From Mogibacterium sp. (GTDB lineage: Bacteria > Bacillota > Clostridia > Peptostreptococcales > Anaerovoracaceae): a stretch of DNA of 64,000 nt. The notes below the pieces were generated by a model. It was given only the letters and a program-made list of their open reading frames with translations. It searched no databases and was not told the origin of the DNA. This document shows, in pieces, positions 51,390 to 59,917 of the stretch. The position numbers and the translations under genes were made by a program. Location: positions 1 through 64,000 of the forward strand of contig JAFWGQ010000065.1 in the NCBI GenBank assembly GCA_017512365.1, read 5' to 3'. Positions within the stretch are counted from its first letter, which is position 1. Each line of letters opens with the position of its first letter.

Positions 51390-52610
51390 ATGGAACTGTA
51401 CTTTCCGCTCATTCTTGACGGAGCAAACGGAACTGAGCTCCAGAACAGAGGCTTTGACGGAAGCGTCTGCACCGAGGCCTGGGTGCTCGATCATCCCGAT
51501 GTGATGAGAAAACTCCAGGAGGATTATGTCGCCGCCGGAAGCGATATAGTCTATGCGCCGACCTTCGGAGCCAACAGAGTCAAGCTCGAAGAAAACGGCA
51601 TATTCAATCAGGTCGGAGACTTCAACAGAAGACTGATCGCGATCTCAAAGGAGGCCGTCGCCGGGAGCGATGCCCTTGTCGCGGGCGACATAGCCACGAC
51701 AGGAAAGTTCCTCGCGCCTGTAGGCGACGTCTCCTTTGATGATCTCTACGACATATACCGGGAGCAGGCCGAAGTCATGGAAGAGGCCGGGGTCGACATG
51801 TACGCGATAGAGACCATCATGACTGTCCCGGACGCCAGGGCAGCTCTGCTCGCTGTGAAGGATGTGAGCGACAAGCCTGTCCTCGTCTCTTTCACATGCG
51901 ATGAGAACGGACGCACACTGACCGGCACGGACGTAAGAGCTGCCATGATCATAATGCAGGGCATGGGCATAGACGCCTTCGGACTGAACTGCAGCACGGG
52001 ACCGGATGAGATGCTCGAACAGGCGAAGCGACTCAGGGACATAGCCGAGGTGCCGGTCGCGATCAAGCCGAACGCCGGCCTTCCGAAGACCGTAGACGGC
52101 AGGACTGTGTACGACTGTCCGCCTGAGGAGTTCGCAAAACACACAAAAGAATTTGCGGAGCTGGGAGCCTGCATGTTCGGAGGATGCTGCGGTACAGGTC
52201 CTAAACACATAGCCGCCCTGAAGCCTGCTCTTGAGAGCTTCAGGCTCAGAAAACCTGAGCCGGAGCACAGAGGCAAAATCGTCTGCGCCACCGAAAAGGA
52301 CGCTTTCATACTCGACCCGGGCATCGAAGCGGGGAATGTCATAGACTGCGGCCCGGATCTCGGGGAGCGGATAAGAAAAGCGAACAGGAGCGAAGCGGAA
52401 GTGATCGCTGTCAGGATAAAGGAAGCGGCGGACCTCGATGAATTCGAGATGGCGCAGTACGAGGTCAGAAAGCCGCTGTGCATAGTCTGCGATGACGCGG
52501 CGCTTCTTGACGAGGCGCTGAGACTTTATCAGGGCAGGGCTCTTTACGCCGGGGACCTTTCCGATGAGGAACTAGTACCGCTGGCAAAGAGATACGGCCT
52601 GATCTTCTGA
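51390..52610 (+). CDS. Homocysteine S-methyltransferase-family protein with C-terminal extension
   Basis: A 406-residue protein. Residues 1-290 form a BHMT/MetH-type barrel (LILDGANGTELQNRG, ADGAD-like AGSDIVYAPTFGAN, GLNCSTGP and GGCCGTGP), with the three zinc Cys in NCS and CC, so it can bind and activate homocysteine. The last ~110 residues are an extension with no domain I recognise, replacing MetH's later domains. Together with the corrinoid fusion before it, it could move a methyl group from corrinoid to homocysteine, giving methionine outside the usual MetH route. GAGGTGAGC precedes the ATG. Confidence 0.85.
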   Translation: MELYFPLILDGANGTELQNRGFDGSVCTEAWVLDHPDVMRKLQEDYVAAGSDIVYAPTFGANRVKLEENGIFNQVGDFNRRLIAISKEAVAGSDALVAGDIATTGKFLAPVGDVSFDDLYDIYREQAEVMEEAGVDMYAIETIMTVPDARAALLAVKDVSDKPVLVSFTCDENGRTLTGTDVRAAMIIMQGMGIDAFGLNCSTGPDEMLEQAKRLRDIAEVPVAIKPNAGLPKTVDGRTVYDCPPEEFAKHTKEFAELGACMFGGCCGTGPKHIAALKPALESFRLRKPEPEHRGKIVCATEKDAFILDPGIEAGNVIDCGPDLGERIRKANRSEAEVIAVRIKEAADLDEFEMAQYEVRKPLCIVCDDAALLDEALRLYQGRALYAGDLSDEELVPLAKRYGLIF

Positions 52611-52662
52611 TCAGATCAATGAACTTCTGAGTATTCAGATTTTCTATAGGATACCGGCGCCC

Positions 52663-52691
52663 TTGATACCTCAAATCCGCGGTGTTACAAT
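52663..52691 (+). promoter_or_regulatory. Promoter of the cobalamin riboswitch operon
   Basis: TTGATA (52663-52668), a 17-bp spacer and TACAAT (52686-52691) with TGt; one of the best promoters in the window. Confidence 0.8.
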
Positions 52692-52721
52692 GGTTCTGCA
52701 CTGCAAAACATGAATAAGATG

Positions 52722-52893
52722 AAGTTTACGGTGCCCCGATGATCCGGGGAGAATAGGGAAGCGGGTGAGAATCCCGCGCGATCCCGTCACTGTGACAGAG
52801 CGTGCCGTTCCGGAATGCCACTGGGCATAACAGAAAGCCCGGGAAGGCGGAACAGCATGTCAGGCTCTTAAGCCAGGAGACCTGCCGTAGCTT
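52722..52893 (+). ncRNA. Cobalamin (B12) riboswitch
   Basis: P1 pairs AAG..TACGG (52722-52731) with CCGTAGCTT (52885-52893). The core shows CCCCG/CGGGG, GGGAAgcGGGTGagAATCCCgc, the ATCCCGTCACTGTGAC segment, the B12 box GCCACTG (52817-52823) and the conserved 3' end AGCCAGGAGACCTGCC. It precedes a CbiK-type gene with a terminator between, so cobalamin binding should repress the cobamide/corrinoid-uptake operon. Confidence 0.95.
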
Positions 52894-53010
52894 TGTACAT
52901 GAGACAGTCATCATCAGACCCGCAGTGCCATGGGTGATGAGGACGGTCTCCGGACCACGGGGAATTGGTCGTACAGTATTACAGGGAGTGATGCTCCCCG
53001 TTTTCTGACG

Positions 53011-53044
53011 TCCTTTTGCCGTGAACGACAAAGGGCTTTTTATT
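53011..53044 (+). terminator. Riboswitch-controlled intrinsic terminator
   Basis: CCTTTtGcCGT / ACGaCAAAGG forms an imperfect stem followed by GCTTTTTATTT. It lies between the B12 aptamer and the cbiK start, the expected position for an attenuator. Confidence 0.65.
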
Positions 53045-53082
53045 TATGCCCGGTTCATATCAAGTTAAAGGAGAATGAAAAA

Positions 53083-54306
53083 ATGAAGAAGAAATTGCTT
53101 GCTGTGTTATTGGGACTGGCGATGGTGCTGTCGTTCTCGCTCCTTACAGGATGCGGTTCGGGCGACAGCGGGGAGACAAAGACCGCTGATGATCCTGCCG
53201 CTGAGTGCGCGAAGCTCATAGATGAGATCTACGTGCAGGAGTGGACGGACGACACCTATGAGAAGTGCGAGGCCGCAAAAGCAGCCTGGGACGCTCTGAC
53301 AGATGAGCAAAAGGAGCAGGTCGAAGGAGAAGAGGCAAGCTCTGACTACTTCGGACTGGATACGGGAGACGCCTCAAAGGACGATCCGCTCAATCAGGAC
53401 GAGATCGGAGAAAACGAGCTTCTGGTGGTGAGCTTCGGAACATCCTTCAACGACAGCCGTACTGAAGACATAGGAGGCATCGAGAAGGCTCTCCAGGAGA
53501 GCAATCCAGACTGGTCTGTCAGAAGAGCGTTTACTGCACAGATCATAATCAACCACATATACGCGCGCGACGGAGAAAAGATCGACAATGTCGACCAGGC
53601 CCTCCGGAGAGCTGTCGACAACGGAGTAAAGAAGCTTGTCGTACAGCCGACGCACCTGATGCACGGCGCCGAGTATGATGAACTCGTCGGGACACTCGAT
53701 AAATACAGGGACAAATTCGAATCCGTCAAGGTCGCCGAGCCGCTGCTCGGAGCTGTAGGGGAAGACGCAGCAGTAGTCAACGCTGACAAGGAAGCGGCCG
53801 CACAGGCGGTAGTTGCTGAAGCTGTAGCAAAAAGCGATTACGATTCGCTCGAGGCTGCTGAAGCTGACGGCGCCGCGATCGTTCTTCTCGGACACGGTAC
53901 TTCACACCAGGCGGCTGTGACATATGACCAGATGCAGGAGCAGATGAAGCAGCTCGGATACAAAAACGTATTTATCGGGACAGTCGAAGGCAAGCCTGAA
54001 GATACAGCATTCCCTGCAGTCAAGAAAGCGCTTGAGGACGCCGGATACACAAAGGTCATCCTGAGGCCTCTGATGGTAGTAGCCGGAGACCACGCCAATA
54101 ACGACATGGCAGGTGATGAGGAAGGCACATGGTACTACGGCTTCGTCAACGGAGGCGAATTTGAGGTCGAAGGCGCTGACGAGGCAGTGGATACAGGCAA
54201 GGGCCTCGGTGCTGACAACGTGAAATGCCAGATCGAGGGACTCGGAAGGATAGCGGATATCCAGAAGATCTACCTGGCCCACACGGCTGATGCCATGAAC
54301 GAATAA
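53083..54306 (+). CDS. cbiK: Lipoprotein sirohydrochlorin cobaltochelatase (CbiK family)
   Basis: A 407-residue protein with a lipoprotein signal (KKKLLAV...LLTGC; lipobox Cys near 23), so it is anchored outside the membrane. A helical spacer (about 35-110, with ALTDEQKEQV) precedes a CbiK chelatase domain from LLVVSFGTSF. Metal His residues are in LLGHGTSH and VAGDHANNDMAGD. CbiK inserts cobalt into sirohydrochlorin, but an extracytoplasmic site makes biosynthesis unlikely; metal or tetrapyrrole handling for uptake is more plausible. AAGGAG precedes the ATG; the in-frame start at 52930 lies upstream of the riboswitch terminator and is rejected. Confidence 0.88.
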   Translation: MKKKLLAVLLGLAMVLSFSLLTGCGSGDSGETKTADDPAAECAKLIDEIYVQEWTDDTYEKCEAAKAAWDALTDEQKEQVEGEEASSDYFGLDTGDASKDDPLNQDEIGENELLVVSFGTSFNDSRTEDIGGIEKALQESNPDWSVRRAFTAQIIINHIYARDGEKIDNVDQALRRAVDNGVKKLVVQPTHLMHGAEYDELVGTLDKYRDKFESVKVAEPLLGAVGEDAAVVNADKEAAAQAVVAEAVAKSDYDSLEAAEADGAAIVLLGHGTSHQAAVTYDQMQEQMKQLGYKNVFIGTVEGKPEDTAFPAVKKALEDAGYTKVILRPLMVVAGDHANNDMAGDEEGTWYYGFVNGGEFEVEGADEAVDTGKGLGADNVKCQIEGLGRIADIQKIYLAHTADAMNE

Positions 54307-54332
54307 GCTGAACGATTTGCAGACTGATCAGG

Positions 54333-55214
54333 ATGATCAATAAAGAAATAAAAACAGATATGAAAAGAACAAAAAAGATACTGATATGTTTAATGATGGC
54401 GGCTCTCATGATGATGCCGGCTGCCTGCGGAAGTAAAAAAGGAACAGCTGAGCCGACGCCTGACCCGGGCATCGCCGACGGGACATACATCGCGGACTTC
54501 ACAACGGACAACTCGATGTTCCACGTCAATGACGCTTACAAGGACAAGGGAGTCCTTACCGTAAAGGACGGAAAGATGACGATACATGTCAGCCTGCAGT
54601 CCAAAAAGATAATCAATCTCTTCCCGGGGACGGCCGAGGACGCTCAGAAGGACGGAGCAGAGCTGCTCGAGCCGACTACGGACAAGGTCACTTACAGCGA
54701 CGGCTACGAAGAGGAGGTCTACGGCTTCGATGTACCGGTGCCGGCTCTCGATGAGGAGTTCGACCTGGCTCTGCTCGGGACCAAAGGCAAGTGGTATGAT
54801 CATAAGGTCATCGTGTCCGGTCCGGTGGAGGGCGATGACATAAATGCGGTCATCGGGGAAAGTTCAGACAAAGAAGCTGTGACAGCGAAGGACCTGGAAC
54901 TCTCGGAAGGCGAACACAGCGCTGAAGTAACGCTTGAAGGCGGCACCGGTAAAGCGACGGTCGACAGTCCGGCGGTGATACGGATAAACGGGGACGAGTG
55001 CACAGCGGTCATCACATGGAGCAGTCCTCACTACGATTACATGATCGTGGACGGACAGAGATACGAGCCTGTCAATACGGAAGGCAACTCGGTATTCGAG
55101 ATACCGATCCCGTATTTCGACAGTCCGTTCGATGTGATCGCCGATACTACGGCGATGAGCGAACCGCATGAGATCGAGTATAAGCTTACATTCGATTCCT
55201 CTACAGTAAAATAA
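54333..55214 (+). CDS. Lipoprotein with NEAT-like and second beta-sandwich domain, probable uptake accessory
   Basis: A 293-residue lipoprotein (signal KKILICLMMAALMMMPAAC). Domain 1 (about 48-160) has DGTYIADFTTDNSMF...GVLTVKDGKMTIHVSL, a pattern recalling NEAT heme-binding domains. Domain 2 (about 180-290) has ITWSSPHYDYMIVDGQRYEP and MSEPHEIEYKLTF, a module I have seen in clostridial proteins beside heme or corrinoid ABC importers. It may bind a tetrapyrrole and hand it to the importer that follows. The start at 54333 or 54360 is uncertain; neither has a good Shine-Dalgarno. A terminator follows. Confidence 0.7.
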   Translation: MINKEIKTDMKRTKKILICLMMAALMMMPAACGSKKGTAEPTPDPGIADGTYIADFTTDNSMFHVNDAYKDKGVLTVKDGKMTIHVSLQSKKIINLFPGTAEDAQKDGAELLEPTTDKVTYSDGYEEEVYGFDVPVPALDEEFDLALLGTKGKWYDHKVIVSGPVEGDDINAVIGESSDKEAVTAKDLELSEGEHSAEVTLEGGTGKATVDSPAVIRINGDECTAVITWSSPHYDYMIVDGQRYEPVNTEGNSVFEIPIPYFDSPFDVIADTTAMSEPHEIEYKLTFDSSTVK

Positions 55215-55270
55215 AAGAAGCGACCGGGGGGATGAGAATCGACCGGTGAACAGGAGAATTGAGCGGAAAA

Positions 55271-55307
55271 CAGAGCCTGCCCGCAGAGACAGGCTCTGCG
55301 CTTTTTT
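55271..55307 (+). terminator. Intrinsic terminator before the BtuF-like gene
   Basis: CAGAGCCTG-cccgcagaga-CAGGCTCTG, a perfect 9-bp stem, then CGCTTTTTT. It splits the B12-riboswitch unit from the importer genes. Confidence 0.9.
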
Positions 55308-55314
55308 AGAGTGT

Positions 55315-55353
55315 TTGTGTATTATCCGTCTGATATGCAGATCTCATACACAA
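55315..55353 (+). repeat. Dyad element copy D
   Basis: TTGTGTAT (55315-55322) and ATACACAA (55346-55353) are perfect 8-bp inverted repeats with 23 bp between. The inner TCTG-atatg-CAGA could form a second stem. It lies 8 bp after the terminator T-run. Confidence 0.75.
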
Positions 55354-55366
55354 TTTTTGCTTATTA

Positions 55367-55405
55367 TTGTGTATGGATCAGCCGGATCCGGGAAATAATA
55401 CACAA
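55367..55405 (+). repeat. Dyad element copy B
   Basis: TTGTGTAT (55367-55374) and ATACACAA (55398-55405), spacing 23 bp. The inner GGATC-agccg-GATCC can pair. The right arm is 2 bp before the AGGAGG of the BtuF-like gene, the same placement as copy A before scfB. Confidence 0.75.
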
Positions 55406-55422
55406 AAAGGAGGAACTCTGGG

Positions 55423-56625
55423 ATGTTTTCAGAAGAAAAACAGGCAGATTTGTGTATGGATCCCGGAAATCGCTTCGGGTTTACACAAGCTGCGTGTATC
55501 GTCATACTGCTTCTTGCTCTGGCCCTTTCCGGGTGCGGCGGCAGTGCGAAAAATACGGGCAGCGCATTCGATGATCATCACAAGGGCTCGATGGAGCTGA
55601 AATACGCGGATCAGTTTCGCGTAGATTATTACGATGACGGCATAAGCGTGGTCAGGGTGGAAGACGGACTTGACTATCTGGTCACTGACGGCTCCGGAGA
55701 ACTTCCGGACTGGCTGTCCGAAGAAGACATAAAGGGCATGACTGTCATAAATGCGCCTGCGCGCAAAGTCTATAATGCGGCGTCATCCGCGATGGATCTC
55801 ATCGACGCTGCAGGAGCGATCGACTCGGTCGTAATGACGAGCACTCAGGAGAGCGACTGGAGCATAGACAGGATCAGAAAACTTGTAGGGGACGGGACGA
55901 TCCGCTACATCGGCAAGTACCGCTCACCGGACTATGAAGCACTTGTCGAGGATGATGTCGATCTTGCGATCGAGTCCACCATGATATATCACAATCCTCA
56001 GGTCAAGGAAGCGATAGAGGAGCTGGGGATCCCGGTCCTTGTGGAGCGCTCGAGCTATGAATCCGAACCGCTCGGCAGAGTGGAATGGATAAAGCTCTAC
56101 GGACTGCTTTTCGGTAAGGAAGATGAAGCGCAGGCGTTCTTTGATGAGTCGGAGGCAAAGCTGAAGGCCATAGACACAGATGCAGTGAAGGACTCTCCTT
56201 CGGTGGCTTTCTTTTCGGTGAATTCGAACGGTTCGGTCGTCGTGAGAAAGCCGGGCGACTACGTCACGAAGATGATGGAAACGGCCGGAGGGACATACGC
56301 TCTTGACGGCATAACAGATGACGAAGACAATGCGCTTTCCACCATGAACATGCAGATGGAGGCGTTCTATGACAAAGCTGTCGATGCTGATATACTCATC
56401 TATAACAGCACGATCGAAGGCGGACTCGGAAGCATAAGCGATCTGACGGCTCTTTCGGACGGATTCAATGACTTTGCCGCGGTGAAGAACGGGAACGTAT
56501 GGTGTACGGACGCCAGCACATTCCAGAAGACGACCGGAGCGGCGGACATGATAACAGAGATGAACCGCATATTTGCCGGTGCCGCTGATGACAGCGGGAT
56601 GGAGTATTTCCATAAACTGAGATAA
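55423..56625 (+). CDS. ABC importer substrate-binding lipoprotein (BtuF-like)
   Basis: A 400-residue substrate-binding protein of the helical-backbone (BtuF/FecB/TroA) class, probably for a corrinoid, heme or siderophore. The lipobox ALSGC ends a signal whose n-region is unusual: 22 residues before the hydrophobic core, including a segment encoded by dyad copy C. Binding-lobe motifs such as VINAPARKVYNAASSAMDLI, the IGKYRSPDYEALVEDDVDLAI segment and IPVLVERSSYES are typical. AGGAGG lies nine bases before the ATG at 55423; an ATG at 55456 is an alternative. The location between B12-riboswitch genes and cobamide genes favours a corrinoid substrate. Confidence 0.85.
   Translation: MFSEEKQADLCMDPGNRFGFTQAACIVILLLALALSGCGGSAKNTGSAFDDHHKGSMELKYADQFRVDYYDDGISVVRVEDGLDYLVTDGSGELPDWLSEEDIKGMTVINAPARKVYNAASSAMDLIDAAGAIDSVVMTSTQESDWSIDRIRKLVGDGTIRYIGKYRSPDYEALVEDDVDLAIESTMIYHNPQVKEAIEELGIPVLVERSSYESEPLGRVEWIKLYGLLFGKEDEAQAFFDESEAKLKAIDTDAVKDSPSVAFFSVNSNGSVVVRKPGDYVTKMMETAGGTYALDGITDDEDNALSTMNMQMEAFYDKAVDADILIYNSTIEGGLGSISDLTALSDGFNDFAAVKNGNVWCTDASTFQKTTGAADMITEMNRIFAGAADDSGMEYFHKLR
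55450..55488 (+). repeat. Dyad element copy C, inside the BtuF-like coding sequence
   Basis: TTGTGTAT (55450-55457) and TTACACAA (55481-55488), one mismatch to the perfect arm, spacing again 23 bp. Inner CCCGgAA/TTCGGG can pair. It encodes part of the signal peptide n-region. Confidence 0.65.
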
Positions 56626-56631
56626 GCTGAA

Positions 56632-57633
56632 ATGAAAAGAAGAGTATTTGTCACATACATGGTGCTGGCTGTGATCCTCATCGTGCTGGTGCTGCTGAAC
56701 ATGCTCCTCGGGAGCTCGTCCCTGACGGCCGGGGAGGCGCTTCGCATACTCTTTGCGCATGACACTGCCGGAAAGTTCGGCAGGATAGTATGGGACATCC
56801 GCATGCCCAGGATACTGGCCGCCCTCTTCCTCGGCGGGGCTCTTTCGGTGTCGGGATTCCTGCTGCAGACCTTCTTTGCAAACCCCATTGCCGGCCCGTA
56901 CATACTCGGCATCTCGTCGGGGTCGAAGCTCGTGGTGGCCTGCGCGATGGTTTTCGGCATGTCGCGCGGCATCATGCTCCACTCGATCACCATGATAATC
57001 TCGGCTTTCATCGGAGCCGTTGCTGTCACGGGAGCCATACTGCTCATATCCGGAAAGGTGAGGAGCATGGCAGTGCTCATAGTCTGCGGAGTCATGGTCG
57101 GCTATATCTGCTCGGCAGTGACGGAATTCCTCGTGACCTTCGCCGATGATTCAAACATAGTGAATCTGCATAACTGGTCGATGGGAAGCTTCTCGGCAGT
57201 GAGCTGGGACAATATCAGAGCGATCATAATAGTCGTGATGACCGCCGTGGTATTCTCCTTCATGCTGTCCAAGCCTATGAGCGCTTTTCAGATGGGAGAG
57301 CAGTACGTGATGAGCATGGGCGTGGACATAAAAGCTTTCAGGACAGGGCTCATAGTGCTTTCGAGCGTGCTCTCGGCGACAGTCACAGCGTTCGCAGGCC
57401 CGATATCATTTGTCGGCATAGCAGTGCCGCATATCATAAGGTCTGTGACGGCGACATCCAGGCCCATAGTCATGATACCGCAGTGCTTCCTCGGGGGCGC
57501 TGTGTTCTGCCTCTTCTGCGACCTGCTCGCGAGGAATCTCTTTGCTCCGACGGAGATAAGCATCAGCACCATGACGGCCGTATTCGGAGCTCCGGTGGTG
57601 ATCGTGATGCTTATCGGAAAGAAGTCGAGGTGA
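56632..57633 (+). CDS. ABC importer permease (BtuC/FecCD family)
   Basis: A 333-residue type II importer permease with about ten membrane helices. Family landmarks are RMPRILAALFLGGALSVSGFLLQ near residue 52-76, FANPIAGPYILGISSGSKL near 80 and GPISFVGIAVPHIIR near 250, the last contacting the ATPase. It would form the homodimeric channel for the substrate captured by the preceding lipoprotein. It starts 6 bp after that gene. Confidence 0.92.
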   Translation: MKRRVFVTYMVLAVILIVLVLLNMLLGSSSLTAGEALRILFAHDTAGKFGRIVWDIRMPRILAALFLGGALSVSGFLLQTFFANPIAGPYILGISSGSKLVVACAMVFGMSRGIMLHSITMIISAFIGAVAVTGAILLISGKVRSMAVLIVCGVMVGYICSAVTEFLVTFADDSNIVNLHNWSMGSFSAVSWDNIRAIIIVVMTAVVFSFMLSKPMSAFQMGEQYVMSMGVDIKAFRTGLIVLSSVLSATVTAFAGPISFVGIAVPHIIRSVTATSRPIVMIPQCFLGGAVFCLFCDLLARNLFAPTEISISTMTAVFGAPVVIVMLIGKKSR

Positions 57634-57636
57634 CGC

Positions 57637-58431
57637 ATGGACAGAAGCAGTGAGATCATCAGAACAGAGCATCTGGACTCGGGGTACGGACGCAGGGTCG
57701 TAGTTGCGGATGCTGAGATATCCGTGAAACGGGGAGAGATACTCGTACTCATCGGACCCAACGGCGCAGGAAAATCGACGGTACTCAGGACCGTAGCGGG
57801 ACAGCTGGAGGCCATCGCGGGAACGGTGTACATAGACGGAAGAGAGCGGTCTTCTCTTCAGGCTTCTGAGATCGCAAGGAAGCAGGCGGTCATGCTCACG
57901 GACAGGAAGCCGGCTGAGCGAATGACATGCGAAGAGGTCGTATCGCTCGGGAGGTATCCGTACACCGGAAGGCTCGGGATCCTTTCAGAAGAGGATAAGC
58001 GCATAGTCAGGGACACGATGGAGCTCGTCCGCATCGGCGGACTTGCCGACAGGGAGTACGATGCGATAAGCGACGGACAGAGGCAGCGGGTATTGCTCGC
58101 CAGGGCAATATGTCAGGAGCCTGAGATAATGATACTCGACGAGCCGACATCGTATCTCGACATACGTCACAAGCTCGAATTCATAGACCTGCTGAAGTCG
58201 CTGGTCAGAGACAGAAAGATAGGAGTCATCATGTCGATGCACGAGCTCGAGCTCGCATACATAACTGCGGATGATCTTCTGTGCATCGATTCTGAAGGCG
58301 GCATATGCATGTCCGGCAAGCCGGACGAAGTATTCAGCGACAGCAGGCTCAGCTCTCTCTACGGACTCGAAGAGGGCAGGCTGAGCAGGCTTTACTCGGA
58401 TTTTCTCGGAGGACTTGGATCGGATGGCTAA
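57637..58431 (+). CDS. ABC importer ATPase (BtuD/FepC family)
   Basis: A 264-residue ATPase powering the BtuCD-like importer. Walker [10 protein letters not shown] (about 39-47), signature ISDGQRQRV, Walker [13 protein letters not shown] and H-loop MSMHELEL are complete. It starts 3 bp after the permease stop and overlaps cobQ by 8 bp, so uptake and late cobamide synthesis are translationally linked. Confidence 0.93.
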   Translation: MDRSSEIIRTEHLDSGYGRRVVVADAEISVKRGEILVLIGPNGAGKSTVLRTVAGQLEAIAGTVYIDGRERSSLQASEIARKQAVMLTDRKPAERMTCEEVVSLGRYPYTGRLGILSEEDKRIVRDTMELVRIGGLADREYDAISDGQRQRVLLARAICQEPEIMILDEPTSYLDIRHKLEFIDLLKSLVRDRKIGVIMSMHELELAYITADDLLCIDSEGGICMSGKPDEVFSDSRLSSLYGLEEGRLSRLYSDFLGGLGSDG

Positions 58432-59917
58432 AGTCATAATGGTGCAGGGCACGATGTCCAATGCAGGCAAGAGCCTTATTGCAGCCGGACTGTGCCGCAT
58501 ATTCAGACAGGACGGATACAGGGCGGCCCCGTTCAAATCGCAGAACATGGCCCTCAATTCCTTCGCGACGAAGGAAGGTCTTGAGATGAGCAGGGCGCAG
58601 GCGGTGCAGGCTGAAGCTGCGGGCATCGAACCGCTGGTATGCATGAATCCGGTGCTGCTGAAGCCGACCGATGATCAGGGCTCGCAGGTGATAGTGAACG
58701 GAAAGTCCATCGGCAGCATGAAGGCCCGCGACTACTTCAGATTCAAGACCGAACTGATCCCCGTCATAAAAGAAGCCTTCAGAAAGCTTGAGGACAGCTT
58801 CGACATAATAGTCATAGAAGGCGCGGGCTCGCCTGCAGAGATCAACCTCAGAGAGAACGACATAGTCAACATGGGTCTCGCGGAGATGGTGGACGCTCCG
58901 GTGATACTCGTCGGGGACATAGACAGGGGCGGCGTTTTCGCCCAGCTCCTCGGCACGCTGATGCTCCTTGAGGATGACGAAAAGGAAAGAGTGAAGGGCC
59001 TCATCATAAACAAGTTCAGGGGAGACGCCTCGCTTCTGGACAGCGGCATAGAGATGCTCGAAGAAAAATGCGGGGTCCCGGTCGTCGGCACTGTCCCTTA
59101 TGCAGACTTAAAGATCGAGGATGAGGATTCGCTCTCGGAGAGGCTCGCGGCGGACAAAAGGGGCCTCGTGGACATAGCCGTAGTGAGGCTCCCGAAGATA
59201 TCAAACTTCACTGACTTCGATGTGTTCGGGCAGTATCCCGACGTTTCGGTGAGATATGTCAGCGAAGCTGAAGAGCTGCGGGGCGCCGATATGATCGTGA
59301 TCCCCGGTTCGAAGAGCACGATCGCTGATCTTGAGTGGATGCGCGGACAGGGCCTTGCGGATGAGATCATAAGACTGAGCGGAGAAGGCGTGCCGGTGTT
59401 CGGCATATGCGGAGGCTACCAGATGCTCGGAACGAAAGTGTCCGACCCGGAGGGAGTCGAAGGCGGAGGAGAAGCGGGAGGACTCGGACTGCTGCCTGTG
59501 TCGACTGTGCTTTCGGGAGTCAAGAAGACAGAGCAGTTCCGGGGGGCTTTCTGTGACGCTGAAGGGATCTTTTCCGGTCTTTCGGGCCTCGGGATAGAAG
59601 GCTATGAGATACACGCCGGAAGGACATGTCGTGACGGCGATCCGGGACGGTCTGTTTCCGGGTTTACATCCGGGGATACGGGAGCATGCTGCGGAAACAT
59701 ATACGGCACATACATACACGGCATATTCGACAGCAACGGGATAGCAGGAACTGTGGTGAAGGCTCTGGCGGACAGGAAGGGCGCGGCGCTTTCTGCCTGT
59801 GATGAGCTGAGCCGCAGGGAATTCAGGGAAATGGAATACGACAGACTGGCGGACATGCTGAGAGAACATCTCGACATGGACCGCATCTACTCCATGCTGA
59901 GGGAGGCTGCATTTTGA
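58424..59917 (+). CDS. cobQ: Cobyric acid synthase
   Basis: A 497-residue glutamine-dependent amidase that amidates four side chains of adenosylcobyrinic a,c-diamide. The N-terminal P-loop-like [22 protein letters not shown] and [15 protein letters not shown] are characteristic, and the C-terminal class I amidotransferase domain has the Cys nucleophile in [10 protein letters not shown] and His in YIHGIFD. The ATG at 58424 gives the standard N-terminus, with GGAGG 11 bases upstream. Confidence 0.95.
   Translation: MAKVIMVQGTMSNAGKSLIAAGLCRIFRQDGYRAAPFKSQNMALNSFATKEGLEMSRAQAVQAEAAGIEPLVCMNPVLLKPTDDQGSQVIVNGKSIGSMKARDYFRFKTELIPVIKEAFRKLEDSFDIIVIEGAGSPAEINLRENDIVNMGLAEMVDAPVILVGDIDRGGVFAQLLGTLMLLEDDEKERVKGLIINKFRGDASLLDSGIEMLEEKCGVPVVGTVPYADLKIEDEDSLSERLAADKRGLVDIAVVRLPKISNFTDFDVFGQYPDVSVRYVSEAEELRGADMIVIPGSKSTIADLEWMRGQGLADEIIRLSGEGVPVFGICGGYQMLGTKVSDPEGVEGGGEAGGLGLLPVSTVLSGVKKTEQFRGAFCDAEGIFSGLSGLGIEGYEIHAGRTCRDGDPGRSVSGFTSGDTGACCGNIYGTYIHGIFDSNGIAGTVVKALADRKGAALSACDELSRREFREMEYDRLADMLREHLDMDRIYSMLREAAF

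Noticed and set aside
52930..53082. In-frame N-terminal extension of the CbiK-type protein
   Set aside because: It lies in the riboswitch expression platform upstream of the terminator, and the ATG at 53083 has a good Shine-Dalgarno and starts a proper lipoprotein signal.
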